From positions 53,342,001 to 53,406,000 of the forward strand of contig JAUIMM010000200.1 of the NCBI GenBank assembly GCA_031769625.1: a stretch of DNA of 64,000 nt, in the 5' to 3' direction. The DNA comes from Taudactylus pleione (lineage: Eukaryota > Chordata > Amphibia > Anura > Myobatrachidae). The notes beneath the pieces were generated by a model that saw nothing but the letters and a program-made list of their open reading frames with translations, was not told where the DNA came from and did no database searches. Shown here piece after piece: positions 34,765 through 46,195 of this stretch. The stretch's first letter is position 1; every line of letters starts with the position of its first letter. The position numbers and the translations under genes are program-made.

Positions 34765-35967
34765 GTCTCCAGTATATCAATTGGATTCAAGTCTGGGCTA
34801 TGGCTGGGCCACTCAAGGACATTCACAGGGTTGTCCTGAATCCACTCCTTTGATATTTTGGCTGTGTGCTTATGGTCGTTATCCTGCTGAAAGATGAACC
34901 GTTGCCCCAGTCAAGAGCGCTCTGCAGCAGGTTTTCATCCAGGATGTCTCTGTACATTGCTGCATTTATCTTTCCCTCTATCCTGACTAGTCTCCCAGTT
35001 CCTGCCACTGAAAAACATCCCCACAGCATGATGCTGCCACCACCATGCTTCACTGTAGAGATGGTATTGGCCTGGTGATGAGTGGTGCCTGGTTTGCTCC
35101 AAACATAATGCCTGGCATTCACGCCAAAGAGTTCAATCTTTGTCTCATCAGACCAGAGTCTTTCAGGTGCATTTTGGCAAACTCTAGGTGGGTTGCCATG
35201 TGCTTTTTACAAAGAAGTGGCTTCCGGCTGGCCACTCTAATATACAGGTCTGATTGGTGGATTGCTTCAGAGATGTCCTTCTGGAAAGTTCTCCTCTCTC
35301 CACAGAGGAATGCTGTAGCTCTGAAAGAGTGACCATCGGGTTCTTGGTCACCTCCATGACTAGGGCCCTTCTCCCCCGATCGCTCAGTTTAGACGGCCGG
35401 CCGACATAAGGAAAGGTCCTGGTGTTTCCGAACTTCTTCCATTTACGGATGGAGGCCACTGTACTCATTGGGACCTTCAAAGCGGCAGATATTTTTCTGT
35501 ACCCTTCCCCAGATTTGTGCCTCGAGACAATCCTGTCTCGGGGGTCTACAGACAATTCCTTGGACTTCGTGCTTAGTTTGTGCTCTGACATGCACTGTCA
35601 AGTGTGGGACCTTATATAGACAGGTGTATGCCTTTCAAAATCATGTCCAATCAACTGAATTTACCACAGGTAGATTCAAATTAAGCTGTAGGAACATCTC
35701 AAGGATGATCAGTGGAAACAGGATGCACCTGAGCTCAATTTTGAGCTTCATGGCAAAGGCCGTGAATACATATGTACATGTGATTTCTTAGTGTTTTTTT
35801 TTTATTGAATTTGCAAAAATCTCAAAAAAACTTTTTACACGTTGTCATTATGGGGTATTGTGTGTAGAATTTGAGGACAAAAATGAATTTATTCCATTTT
35901 GGAATAAGGCTGTAACATAAATTGTGGAAAAAGTGAAGTGCTGTGAATACTTTCTGAATGCACTGTA
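34765..35967 (-). mobile_element. Truncated Tc1 transposon and transposase pseudogene
   Basis: Read on the minus strand, the 5' terminus TACAGTGCATTCAGAAAG begins at 35967 and the body runs down to about 34765, where it is cut off; the 3' inverted repeat is missing. Transposase pieces: 35591-35184 has the HTH region (YRKISAALKVPMSTVASIRK and GRPSKLSDRGRRALV), and 35122-34823 has the catalytic-domain stretch [16 protein letters not shown]. At the truncation the DLNPI block is followed by aspartate instead of the usual catalytic glutamate. Frameshifts separate the pieces. Inactive. The hAT MITE at 35978 lies 10 bp beyond its intact end. Confidence 0.85.
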
Positions 35968-35977
35968 TTTTCTAGAA

Positions 35978-36180
35978 CAGTGGTTCTCAAACTTGGTCCT
36001 CAGGATCCCACACAGGTCACGTTTTCCAGGTCACTCAGCAGGTGCACAGGTGTATTCATTACTCACTGACACATTATAAAAGGTCACAGGTGGTTATAAT
36101 TATTTAATTTTTGATTCTGTGAAGAGACCTGGAAAACATGCACTGTGTGGGGTCCTGAGGACCGAGTTTGAAAACCTGTG
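35978..36180. mobile_element. hAT-type MITE, perfect 8-bp target duplication TTCTAGAA
   Basis: Ends CAGTGGTTCTCAAACTTGG and GAGTTTGAAAACCTGTG enclose 203 bp. TTCTAGAA repeats exactly at 35970-35977 and 36181-36188. Close copy of 4259-4462. Confidence 0.92.
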
Positions 36181-36690
36181 TTCTAGAAGGTGCTAAATAA
36201 ATGATAAGTAGAATCTGATTGGTTGCTAAGGGCAATGTCTCCACTTCTAAAAACTCTCACTTTAGTAAATATACCCCATTGTCTCTTATGGATGATAAGA
36301 GCTACATTTCTTTTTTATTTATTTATTTTTACTTCTTTACGTCTATTTCAATTTCAGTACAATTTAGTTTGTTAACAAAAAAAGCAACAGTATAATGGCA
36401 GTTTACATTGCATTGTCCTATGGTTTCATTTTTAAGGCTTCTCTTTAACATTTATTTTTCTTCGCAATACCACTCCCAAAAAATAAGCTTATTATATGTA
36501 AGAAAAAAAAATCACATAGGAAGAAAAAGAAACAGCATTTGCATAGTGGGCCCACACCGTTAAGCATTTGTATATTGCTCTCTGCCATCTGGTTATTGCC
36601 TTCTGCCATATAAGCATTGTCACAATTTCAAGCTGGTTTAGTGGATTTGCTAACACTAATCTGATTATGGTGATAGCTGTCCCATGGCTA
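36181..36690. other. Unassigned sequence with a MITE fragment
   Basis: CTGATTGGTTGCTAAGGG and ACTTTAGTAAATATACCCC (about 36219-36280) resemble the right half of a GGGGTATATTTACTAAAG-type MITE. No left end. The rest has A/T runs only. Confidence 0.4.
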
Positions 36691-36693
36691 CCA

Positions 36694-38021
36694 CCAGGGC
36701 TGCCATCAGGGGGGGACTGCCGGGACTGGAGTCCCGGACAGAGAGGGGGGCCCAACCTCACCGCCAGATTGGGTACCTCTCCTGCATTGTCCCGGCTGCC
36801 TCCTCCATCCCCTTAAGCACCTGACGCCGGCCCTTAGCTAACTTTCTGCATGATGATGAGAGTGTCCATACTGCAGCCTGATGGGCAGGGTGGAGATGAG
36901 CTGCAGTGTTGTCTGCAGCACATCTGCCGATAGGTAGTGATGCTATCGGCAGTGTTGGATTGCTCTGCCCGATCCCCATTTTCTTCCCAACCCAACGCTG
37001 CTGGCAGGACAGCTCAGCACTAACGGGGAGGCGTCCCCACTCAGCATATACAAGTGGCCACATTCTGCAAGCAGAGGACCCTGATCTCTGTTTCCATAGG
37101 GGATGAGGCTCCTCCTGTACACATGCTATGCCCCTGTGCTGAGCTCCTCCTCTACCATCTGCCCTGCCCTGCTTCCTCCAGTGTGTTTGCCTACATGTCA
37201 CCGCCCCCCCAACTCTAATGTGTATATCTCTGTGCAATCCCGCCTCCAGTGTGTGTCACTATGTCCCCCCAGGTTCCACTATATGTGTTCACCATGTCAC
37301 CCCCCCCCCAGGCTCCAATGTGCATCACCATATTGTCCCCCAGGCCGTAGTGTGTGTCACCCTGACCCCGGAGGCCTCAGTATGTAGGTCTCCATGTCAA
37401 ACTAGGCCCCAGTGTGTGCATCACCATGTCCCCCCAGGCTCCAGTATGAATGTCACCAAGTCACCCCCCAGGCTCCAATGTGTCACTGTGTCGTCCCCCA
37501 GAACGCAGTGTATGTCACCGTGCCCCAATTAGGCCTCCGTTTGTATGTCTCCATGTCCCTTCCCGTCCCCATTATATAAGTATCCATGTCCCCCCATACC
37601 CCAGGGTGTATGTCTCCATGTCCATGCCCCAGTGTGTCTCTTATAATCCATATGTGTGTCTTCACTCCCCCACCACCTACTTCTACCATTTACCCACCCA
37701 CCCCGTTGTCCTTCACAAACCACTGTTCATCTTGTTCTGCACCTTCTTCCACCAACCCCTATTTTCTTCAGCTTCTGCCCACTTTACCCCTTACCTCCTC
37801 CTCGTCTGCTGCTGAAGGTGATGGAGATGGCGTTCTGATGGCAGCTGGTAAGAAGCATCATGGAGACACCTGAGGATGGAAGTACGCACAATCTTCTCGC
37901 AGTGATTCCTACCCAGTTTTAAAAACTGGGAACAGTTAAAATTCAATTCTGTCCTGGGGGAAGGGGGGGGGGGGACACATCTATCTTGCCTCCGGGTGAC
38001 TGGGATGAAGTTACGCCACTA
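36694..38021. mobile_element. Region bounded by hAT-like ends; unity uncertain
   Basis: CAGGGCTGCCATCAGG at about 36694 looks like an hAT-type terminus. At 38005-38021 GATGAAGTTACGCCACTAG is the inverse of the common hAT end CAGTGGCGTAACTTCATC. The two do not match each other, so they are probably from different elements. The interior includes the minisatellite at 37190-37650. No transposase was seen. Confidence 0.35.
37190..37650. repeat. Degenerate minisatellite (CCCCCAGGCTCCAGTGTGT type)
   Basis: About fourteen irregular units of roughly 30-35 bp contain CCCCCAGGCTCCA, GTGTGTGTCACCATGTC and variants. C-runs make many open frames on both strands without recognisable protein content. Confidence 0.75.
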
Positions 38022-38433
38022 GGGAGGTCTTCTTAAAAACAAGCCTTCCGTGTGCATCGGTCCTCTGTGAATCGTTCCAGCTGGTCAGAGGAGCTCCATC
38101 CAGGTTACACTTGCTGAAGCTGCCATGCTGTGAATATCCTGAGGAAGGTTTCTATGCAAATCGAAATGTTGATAAGGATGACGTTTTAGGATTGAACATT
38201 AAGGAGCACCCCAGCTATTATTACTGGTGCTGATAAAGAGTGTATTAATCTGTATTTATCATGGGTACCTGACTATCAAGTTTTCAAATTAGTTTGTTCA
38301 AGCAAAAGTTTAATTCATAAAGCAACAAAAGTGCCGGATTAAAAACAGGGCAGCTGGGCCCCTACACACTGCCCCCCAACCCCCCCAATTAGCCACGTCA
38401 CCAGTGAAAGGCACTGAGGCATATGTGAACTAT
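38022..38433. other. Unassigned sequence
   Basis: TGAGGAAGGTTTCTATGCAAATCGAAATG at 38140-38170 falls in the loose GAAACGCGT-like motif group, and GTGCCGGATTAAAAACAGGG at 38332 resembles the hAT end CAGGGCCGGATTAA. Neither is delimited. Confidence 0.35.
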
Positions 38434-39032
38434 GGCCCTCATTCAGAGCCGTACGCTATTTGCGGTCGTTCGTTTAAAAACAAGGGGTGGCTATTCAAAT
38501 GATCCGTACGCACATTGCAGTCTGTTCACGCCTCTAAGTCTGAACGAGCGAGCAAAACATACGCTCGTTTATTTGTTAAAAACGCCCCCTGGCCGCACGC
38601 ATCCTACGTCATGTCCGCTATTTATTAGATTAATCGAGTACATCGACCAGCGTATGAACTGCTCGCTATTCTTGTGGTTGGTGTTTGCTACCACAAATTT
38701 GCGTGCAGTTCGGGCTATAAAATAACCCAGTGACGTGGTCAATGACGCTGCTGTTTTAAATATACACACCCATAAAACGCCCGTTTTGACCTTTAAGCAC
38801 GCCTGCGTTCGGATCTCCACTCCCCATTTTCAAGCACCTTCCCCTGTTACCACCCACATACGCCTCATTCTGTCACTCAAAATAGCCGGCACTCGCTATA
38901 TAGCGTACAAAGGATTTTCGGCCGCACTGACTGGTTCGCGCATGCGTACTAAAAAGCGTACGCATGCGCAGATGTGCAAACATCGCTCGGAACGAGCGTA
39001 CTGTTGTTAACGTGCGGCTCTGAATGAGGGCC
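38434..39032 (+). mobile_element. 599-bp GGCCCTCATTCAGAGCCG element, TAT duplication
   Basis: Ends GGCCCTCATTCAGAGCCG and CGGCTCTGAATGAGGGCC (one base different inside) are inverted. TAT flanks at 38431-38433 and 39033-39035. It contains the 10-bp stem CGCATGCGTA/TACGCATGCG near 38938-38970. Sister of 41654-42253; a short form is at 28982-29382. No coding domain. Confidence 0.8.
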
Positions 39033-39940
39033 TATGTTTTCTGTAAGGCTTTATAAGAACTCAGGGCACACATTTGTGGTGCTGGGAGTATTTAAACATT
39101 ATACCTTTTAATAACATGGCCAAAATATTTTATTAGCAATTTTATTGGTAGGGGCCTCTACAAGTTAGTTGCCCTGAACACAACATTAATATTGCATCTG
39201 AGCAGTGAACGTAAGATATAGGAATGTAAAATATAGGGCCTTTTTCTTTTAACCATTTTCAGTTTATTTATGGTCGATAGAAAAAGTTTACTTACCTCTA
39301 CAATAAAGATCAGAAAACACAAAATGGGGGTTTTTCACTGGCATTTGTTATTCAATACAATAGAGAACACAGAAATATTTTTTTTGCATAACATTGAATT
39401 TTCTTAATTTAATATCCAATGTTGAAAATTATTCTTCCTGAAAAACCAACTATCATATATAAAATGGCACCCAATCACAAAGTCAGAGTTTTAATAGATG
39501 CGGAATATGCAATGGCTGTAGAATTTGTAAAAGCAAAGAAGGTAAAATACTAGTTTTTCTTCAAATGTAACAAAATATATAAGAATATAAAATTCAACAC
39601 TGTAGCTGCATGAAACAATATGTAGAAAGAAAGAGCAGGCTTTTTAAAATCAGAATGGGGAACACCTACATAATATAAGGAATGGTGTGGAGAGTCATTC
39701 TATGTCGCACCATAGTAAGAAACAGCATGCATGCTCAGGGGATGACTTTAGTTATTAGCTTTAAAATTATTTAGGTTAGGGGTAATTGGAGGAGCAGTAA
39801 TGTTGAAACCACTGTTGCTAAAGCAGAGATGCGATGGATCTATTCAGAACTCTGGGTTCAAATGATTTGAACTCAAATTTCAAGTTAAATTGGTTCTTGT
39901 AAAATATGGGCTATATCATTTTAATATTGTAATTAGCCAT
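39033..39940. other. Unassigned AT-rich sequence
   Basis: No gene or repeat recognised. Confidence 0.35.
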
Positions 39941-40273
39941 GGGCAGCACAGACGGTGTAATGGTTAGCATTACTGCCTCACAGCACTGAGGTCGTGGATT
40001 CGATTCCCACCAAAGCCCTAACTGTGTGGAGTTTGTATATTCTCCCTGTGCTTGCGTGGGTTTCCTCCCACACTCTAAAAATGTACTAGTATTTTTATTG
40101 GCTCCCACCAAAAAGTAACCCTGGTTTGTATGTGTGTGTATACATGTGGTAGGGAATATAGATTGTAAGCTCCATAGGGGCAGAGACTGATGTGAGTTTC
40201 CAAATATGCTCTGTAAAGCGCTGCGGAATATGTGTGCGCTATATAAATAACTGGTAATAAAAAATAAATAAAT
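39941..40273 (+). mobile_element. tRNA-derived SINE
   Basis: The head carries pol III internal promoter elements: an A-box-like TGGTTAGCATT at 39961 and a B-box-like GGATTCGATTCC at 39996. A central segment, TGGAGTTTGTATATTCTCCC then GTGGGTTTCCTCCCACACTC, is of a type seen in several vertebrate SINE families. The 3' part, GTAAAGCGCTGCGGAATATG followed by GCGCTATATAAATAA, resembles an L2-type LINE tail, the likely source of its mobilising machinery. It ends in A/T-rich simple sequence (AATAAATAAATAAG). The tRNA part has mutated and is not a functional tRNA gene. Confidence 0.8.
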
Positions 40274-40359
40274 AAGAATGTGGATTTTGTTTATTGTAAA
40301 CCTCTTGTAGGTGCGCATGCCACAATCTTCATGCACACAACATAAATTAGGCTCCTCTC

Positions 40360-40953
40360 TAGGGCCGCAACTAGGGCCGAAGGCGCTGCAGGGGGGCTCC
40401 AAGCCGAACGCCCACTGAGATATTATTAACAGTGGACGCCCGGCTCCTTCCCTGCAGCGCCGCAGTAGCCGGAGACTGGAGTTCACTCCTGAACTCCATC
40501 TTCTGGCTCTCCCCACGGGCACTATGGGAGAGATGTCATGACGTCTCTCCCATAGTTCCGAGGAGCAGCCGGGCGGACCAGACGGCGGCAGACTTAGGAG
40601 CGGGGTTTAAGGTAAGTAATGTTTTTTTTGTGTGTGTAGGCGGCACTACAGGGGCATTACTATGGGGGCATTACCATATGGCACCACTACAGGGGCATTA
40701 CTATATGGGCACTACAAGGGCATTACCATATGGGCACTACTACAGGGGCATTACTATATGGGTACTACTACAGGGGCATTACCATATGGGCACTACTACA
40801 GGGGCATTACCTCAGGAGGCATTACAATATGTGCACTGCTGAAGGGGGCATTACTATAGGGGCACTGCTGCAGGGGGCATTACTATGGGGGAAGTACCAG
40901 GGGTCCAAAGTATTGTCTTGCCCCAGGTGACAAAAATCCTAGTTTCGGCCCTG
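40360..40953. mobile_element. Element with AGGGCCGNAACTAGG ends, hAT-like
   Basis: TAGGGCCGCAACTAGG at 40360 is inverted relative to CCTAGTTTCGGCCCTG ending at 40953. The left third forms hairpins: GCGCTGCAGGG with its partner CCCTGCAGCGC, TGGAGTTC/GAACTCCA, and a near-perfect 36-bp palindrome around ATGGGAGAGATGTCATGACG (about 40521-40556). The right half is a tandem array. An 8-bp duplication was not found, so hAT is only a suggestion. Confidence 0.6.
40640..40900. repeat. Tandem repeat of about 28 bp (GGCACTACTACAGGGGCATT type)
   Basis: About nine irregular units contain GGGGCATTACCATATGGG and CACTACTACA. Open frames across it are repeat artefacts. Confidence 0.8.
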
Positions 40954-41173
40954 CCATCTCACAATGACAAAGGCCATTTACTGTAGGTTGAAACGCGTCG
41001 GAAAACAGGTGAGGGCGGTTTACTTCAGTGCAAGTTACCGTCCCAAGAGACGGCAAAACAGAGGTGGCAGCTATAAACCTGAAAGTCACGGGCATACGAG
41101 CAAGATCTGCTGGTTGGTTTATTCCACCCTTATCTTGCCTGTATTTTTAGAGGATTAAAGATACAAAGATATA

Positions 41174-41449
41174 GGGCCTGATACAGCGGTGCACGTAATG
41201 TTCATGCCGCACTCCAGCGGCCGATGTTTTCAGTCTGCGCATAGGTCTGAGTCGCACTGCGCATGTGTCCAGATGGTTAAAGCACAAAGACACAGACCGA
41301 TATTGCATGCAGTGCAGATCCATGCATTTAGGTGGGCGTTTCTTGGCAGTAACAGTGGGGTAGCTGCGGTATTAGCATAAAGACGCAGTTAAGGCTGTCT
41401 AAAAAGACACAGCAGCAGCTGCAATACCGCCCACCTTGGTATTAGGCCC
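41174..41449. mobile_element. 276-bp GGGCCTGATACAG element with ATA duplication
   Basis: Starts GGGCCTGATACAGCGG and ends GGTATTAGGCCC; ATA at 41171-41173 and 41450-41452. Internal paired words include GACGCAG. Related by its ends to the GGGCCTGATTCAG group. Confidence 0.7.
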
Positions 41450-41653
41450 ATAAAGCACTAGACCCACTCTTTGTTTTTTCCTTATATTCGCTTCGGAATA
41501 CGTTGGGAAGTTTGGAGATAAAAGATTGTGTTGAAGAAAAGGAACAATATAGAATTTGTACACAACAACCTATCCAAGTAGGTGCAATACCAAAAGGGAA
41601 TGAGAGAAACTACAGGCAACATTGTTATAGTTTACAAGCAGAAAAGAGACTTT

Positions 41654-42253
41654 GGGCCTGATTCAGAGCCGTTCGCTATTTGTGGTCGTTCGTTCAAAAA
41701 CAAGGGGTGGCTATTCAAATGATCCGTTCGCAAATTGCAGTCTGTTCCCACCTCTAAGTCAGAACGAGCGAGCAAAACATACGCTCGTTTATTTGATAAA
41801 AACGCCCCCTGGCCGCACGCACCATACGTCATGTCCGCTATTTATTAGATTAATCGAGTACATCGTACAGCGTATGAACTGCTCGCTATTCTTGTGGTTG
41901 GTGTTTTCAACCGCTATTTTGCGAGCAGTTCTGAGTTAAAAAAAACCAAGTGACGTGGTCAATGACGCTGCTGTATTAATTATGCACTCCCTTAAAACGC
42001 CCGTTTTGACCTTTAAGCACGCCTGCGTTCGGATCTCCACTCCCCGTTTTCAAGCACCTTCCCCTGTTACCACCCACATACGCCTCATTCTGTCACTCAA
42101 AATAGCAGGCCCTCGCTATATTGCGTACCAACGATTTTAGGCCGCACTGACTGGTTCGCGCATGCGTACTAAAAACCGTATGCATGCGCAGATGTGCGAA
42201 CATCGCTCGGAACGAGCGTACTGACGCTAGCGAGTGGCTCTGAATGAGGGCCC
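41654..42253 (+). mobile_element. 600-bp GGGCCTGATTCAGAGCCG element
   Basis: Same family, orientation and length as 38434-39032, with ends GGGCCTGATTCAGAGCCG and GGCTCTGAATGAGGGCCC. The T-rich flanks suggest a TT duplication. No coding domain. Confidence 0.8.
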
Positions 42254-42598
42254 TTGTATTTTATCATATAGTGAACTAGACACAGCTCTAAATATTTGTA
42301 TTGTTTCTTGTAATATATCTACTTCAGTTTGCTGTAAATACTAAAAAGAGAACTATCCTAATTACAATGAGTAATAACAAACACAGCTGAATCATAATCA
42401 GAAACAAGCGCTCACTTTTTATTATTTTATTTAGAATCATTGATCCCAGCACCAGTTTTATGAGCATTATACACATAAAAAATGTGACAGATATAACTGG
42501 GAGCATCATATTTCTGTAGCTGTTTGCTAAATACTGAACGTATGTCATTAGCCCTTTAGCAAGTGATGAAAGGGTTACAACTCATGGAGCCCATACTG
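42254..42598. other. Unassigned sequence
   Basis: Nothing recognised. Confidence 0.3.
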
Positions 42599-43448
42599 TG
42601 GGGTCTATTCATGAAGCAGAGAAGTGTCCTGTTTAGCTGAAAACAGGACACTTCGCTGCTTCGTGCTATTCATAGAGCAGGGTACTGCTGGAGAAACGCA
42701 TTACTTCTCCAGCTGTACCCCGGCTCCTATGTGTATCGCATCACCATACATTTGTATGGTGAGTGCGGTTCATAAAGGAACGGATAGATCAGCTTTCCGT
42801 TCCTCTATGGCACCACATTTGCCATCTGAGGATGGCGTTAGCAGTACTGTTAGGGGAGAAGAGCAGTCTTCCTGTCTTCTCCCTGTTGTCTCCGACCCTT
42901 TTCTGCCAGCAGCCTCAGAGGTGCCCAGGGTATATGCATATCCTGGGTAACCTCCTGTTGAGTGACTGCTGGTTGCCCCCACTGATCCAGTGCCCCCCCC
43001 GTTCCTACTCGTCTGGGTCACCTCCATTCAGGCTGCCCTCTGCCCTCGAGATCCGTGCCCCCCCCCCATTCTTTCACCTACCACTGCTTTTAAGTACAGT
43101 AACTGCCCACTTCCCCGTCTCCTGTTCCTTCTCCTGCTGCCGCTATTGTAGGTGACCCAGCATATGCCAGGTCACCTCTTCCATACTGCGCATGCACTCT
43201 GCCCCCTATCGATCACCCCCTCTCCCTCTCCACCGCTGCTGCTGTCACTGCCAAGGTTCGACGCATGCGCAGAAGGAAAAACAAAGAGAGAGAGGAAAAG
43301 AAGAGAAGACCGGACCACTACGCATCACATCACAAGACAGGCACGTGCACATGAATTGCTACTTATCACAACTATAGAACGCATCAATGTAATGCAGTCT
43401 GTAGTGATAAGTAACAATTCTATATTGCAGATCTTAATGAATAGACAA
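42599..43448. mobile_element. Element with GGGGTCTATTCAT ends
   Basis: GGGGTCTATTCATGAAG at 42599 is inverted relative to CTTAATGAATAGAC near 43446. Just inside the left end is a hairpin: AAGTGTCCTGTTTAGCTG with AAACAGGACACTT. The interior is C/T-rich with no recognisable domain. Duplication not resolved; the name rests on the ends only. Confidence 0.5.
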
Positions 43449-43707
43449 CTGTGTATGGTAACTCTGGTCATTTTCCTCGGTTTGGTGATGCTGGCAATTT
43501 ACTGAATGTGATGTGCTTTGGTACATTAGCTTGCTGTGCAGTTCATTTAGTTTCATTTAGAAGATAAGTGATGACATGAATGATGATACTATGCTCTAAA
43601 TATTTGGCCTTAGTGGCCCCTCTGTCTTAAGTGCTCTGGGCTCCACAAAGCCTTAATCCAGCCCTGCCTTTGGCTGCCAGCCCAGGTCCAACAATGACAC
43701 TGTGCAC
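43449..43707. other. Short region with a possible hAT end
   Basis: CCTTAATCCAGCCCTG ending at about 43668 is the inverse of the frequent hAT terminus CAGGGCTGGATTAAGG. No partner end was identified with confidence. Confidence 0.35.
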
Positions 43708-44705
43708 GAGGATATACCGTAGAGGGGATGGGTATAGGAATCCGATGGTCGGGATGCCGGTGGTCAGAATACAGACAGTCAGAATCCCAACAGGATTAGG
43801 CAAATATCCTAACCCTAACCCCTAAACTTCTCCCTAACCCACCTTTCCCACAGCCTAACCCTCCCTCAACCTAACCCCCCCCCCCTCTGCGGCCTAAACC
43901 CTAACCCTTCCCTAGTACCTAACCTTAATCTCTAACCCTCCCCTGAACAATAATACTTACAGTTGGATTGTCTGCGGTCGGGATTCTGGAGCCGGGATTC
44001 CGACTGTTGTCAGGATTCTGGCGCCGGTATCCTGACCACCAGCTTCCCGACCGCTGGGATGCCAACTACATCCGATATACCATAGAGGGGATGGCTATGG
44101 GATCCCGACTGTTGGGATGCCGGTGGTCAAAATACCGACAGTCAGAATCCCAACAGGATTAGGTAAGTATCCTATCCCTACCCCTCTCTCAACCCTAACC
44201 CTCCCTTAGTGTTGCCTAACCTTATCCTCCCTCCCTAGTGCCTATCCCTAACCTCCTGGCAGGGGGGGGGGGTTGACTAAGTCTAACCCTCCTTCCTAGG
44301 GGTGCCTAACCTCCCCTTCAAAACCTAACCCTCTGCTCCCCCCCCCATGGCTAACACTGAGGGCGCCCCGGACTTTCCTCGTTCAGGCTGGCGTCCTTTG
44401 GCGTTCCGGCGTCGGGATTAAGATAGGCGTCGGTATTTCGGTATTTTCTTGTCGGGATTTCCTTGTTGCCATTGAGACCGGTGGCATCACGGCTGCCGGT
44501 CTCATAACTACATCCCCCCCACAGCCTAAACCCTAACCCACCCCTAGTACCTAACCCTCATCCCTAACCCTCCCCTAACCCTAATACTTACATTGGGGAT
44601 GTCCGCGGTTGGGATTCTGGAGCCGGGATTCCGACTGCTGTCAGGATTCCAGTGCTGGTATCCTGACCGCCAGCTTTCCAACCTCTGGGATGCCGACTAC
44701 ATCCC
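43708..44705. repeat. Cluster of telomere-like MITEs (two or three copies)
   Basis: Recurring units of the form GTCGGGATNCCGG and GGTCAGGATACCG flank tracts of degenerate CCTAACCCTAACC. One unit spans about 43708-44080, ending GATGCCAACTACATCC. A second begins at about 44081 with AGAGGGGATGGCTATGGGAT. Another right part ends at 44705 with GATGCCGACTACATCCC. Between them 44350-44510 holds a further GTCGGGATT-rich piece. It looks like repeated or nested insertion of one family, the same type as 8156-8421. Confidence 0.65.
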
Positions 44706-45474
44706 CTGTAGAGACGCCAATGAGAAAGTGTCTAGTACGTAAGAGCTGAAGAGCCTTTGCCCAGAGTAACTATACTGGAAAATCTGCAAATAGTTAACAT
44801 GCACTGCTATATGGTGGCACATGAATAATGTTTAACAAACCACCTGTGACAGAGGATATAAGTGACTGTGAGTCACCCTCTGACCAAAGACGTTTTTAGT
44901 TCTCTTTTCTATTGTTACAAAAGTATCCTATTTATGTAAAGCATGAAACATGGTTCTAGACTATTGCACATCTCACCAGTTTCTAAGAAATCAGGTGACA
45001 TATAATAAAGCAAAAAAGTAATTAAAAACCACATAATTTCTGTAAGCCATAAAAACAACACACTGACTTTTATTAGCCCAGTGAAATATACCCAAAAAAA
45101 AACAAATATCTGACAGGTTTGCTACAGTTTACTAAAAAGAGGATAAGCTGCACACTTATGGACGGCAAAATCAATGTTAACGCAGCCCGATGCTAGTGAG
45201 GAGCCAAACCACCTCCTAGGATCAGATACAGATAGTATACTCTTTTTAAAGAGTCCGTTTTGCTAGAAGGAACTGAAGCTTGTTTTGGGTACACGGTTTC
45301 TTTCTTACATGCATCAAAGTAAAGGGGTTACCTCCCTGAAACATGTCGCCTCAGTACCTTCTGAATTGAACACACTCCACAGTTGTTAGAATGAAGGCAA
45401 TTATCTAACCACTCTAATAAAGAGACCCCTGATAGCCCTTTATACAGATGTGTCCTTATACACTATTGCTGCAG
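44706..45474. other. Unassigned sequence
   Basis: No gene recognised. TCCCTGAAACATGTCGCCTCAG at 45332 is a loose member of the GAAACGCGT-like motif group. Confidence 0.3.
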
Positions 45475-45895
45475 ATACGCCAAGTTGTCCTTCTCAGCAT
45501 GGCAGATCCCGTGCGACTTGGCTTGAGCCGAGCTTATTTTTCATGTTTTTTTCTGCCCGGAAATGTGTCTTCGTCACAATCAGATGCGACAAACCACTTC
45601 ACGAGACTGCACTGATTAATTTGATATACAACACTTACATATCTGTGTGCGTTTGAGTCTGAATCTGTATACGAAGTGCCACGATGCAGTGGCCATGGCT
45701 TTTATTCACGCCTTGTTCCGTTGTGCTTCGTATACAGACTCAGGCACACATAGATATATAAGTGCCGAGTATCAAAGTAATCAGGGCAGTCTTGTGAATT
45801 GGTTTGGTACATCCGATAATGACGAAGATGCATTTTCAGGCAAAAAAAGATGCGAAAAGGATTCACAGAGCAAGATGAGTCATACAGGGCCTGGA
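45475..45895. repeat. Large foldback repeat of about 420 bp
   Basis: The two halves are inverted with moderate divergence. Left words AGATGCGACAAACCACTTC, ACTTACATATCTGTGTG and CTGTATACGAAG pair with right words CTTCGTATACAGACTC, CACACATAGATATATAAGTG and GTTTGGTACATCCGATAATG. The short centre is near 45695-45712. No coding domain, and duplication not resolved. Confidence 0.7.
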
Positions 45896-46195
45896 GGCTC
45901 ACTCGTGCCAGGCGCCCCAGGCCTATGGAGACTTGGTGAAAAATGCCTTTTAGCATTTTCTCCATCTAATCTGTTTGGGCATTTGGGAAGTACAAAGAGG
46001 CTTCCCTAAACGTTCCACGCTGTCACAGATAAAATCAAGATGACACTCACAATGTAGCTTTAGCTTTTACAGTCTGCTTTGTTTGTTAGGATTGCACACA
46101 ACTTTTACATAAACAAACAGTCTCTGTCTTGGCGATGCCTAACACCAATCCAAAGGCTCAGACGATGTGCTGTATGAGCGATATTGGTGAAAGAT
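45896..46195. other. Unassigned sequence
   Basis: Nothing recognised. Confidence 0.3.

Noticed and set aside
37090..37870. Overlapping open frames on both strands in a proline/cysteine-rich region
   Set aside because: Degenerate C-rich minisatellite with no protein signature.
39941..40020. Functional tRNA gene
   Set aside because: Only A and B box similarity remains; the cloverleaf is not maintained and it is followed by a SINE body.
39911..40522. 203-codon minus-strand open frame as a gene
   Set aside because: It is the antisense of a SINE plus flanking element; the encoded 'WWESNPRPQCC' phrase is the usual antisense of a tRNA-type B box.
38337..43668. One 5.3-kb hAT element between GCCGGATTAA and TTAATCCAGCCCTG
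   Set aside because: The ends are plausible but the flanking 8-bp sequences do not match and no transposase lies between; chance pairing of unrelated ends is as likely.
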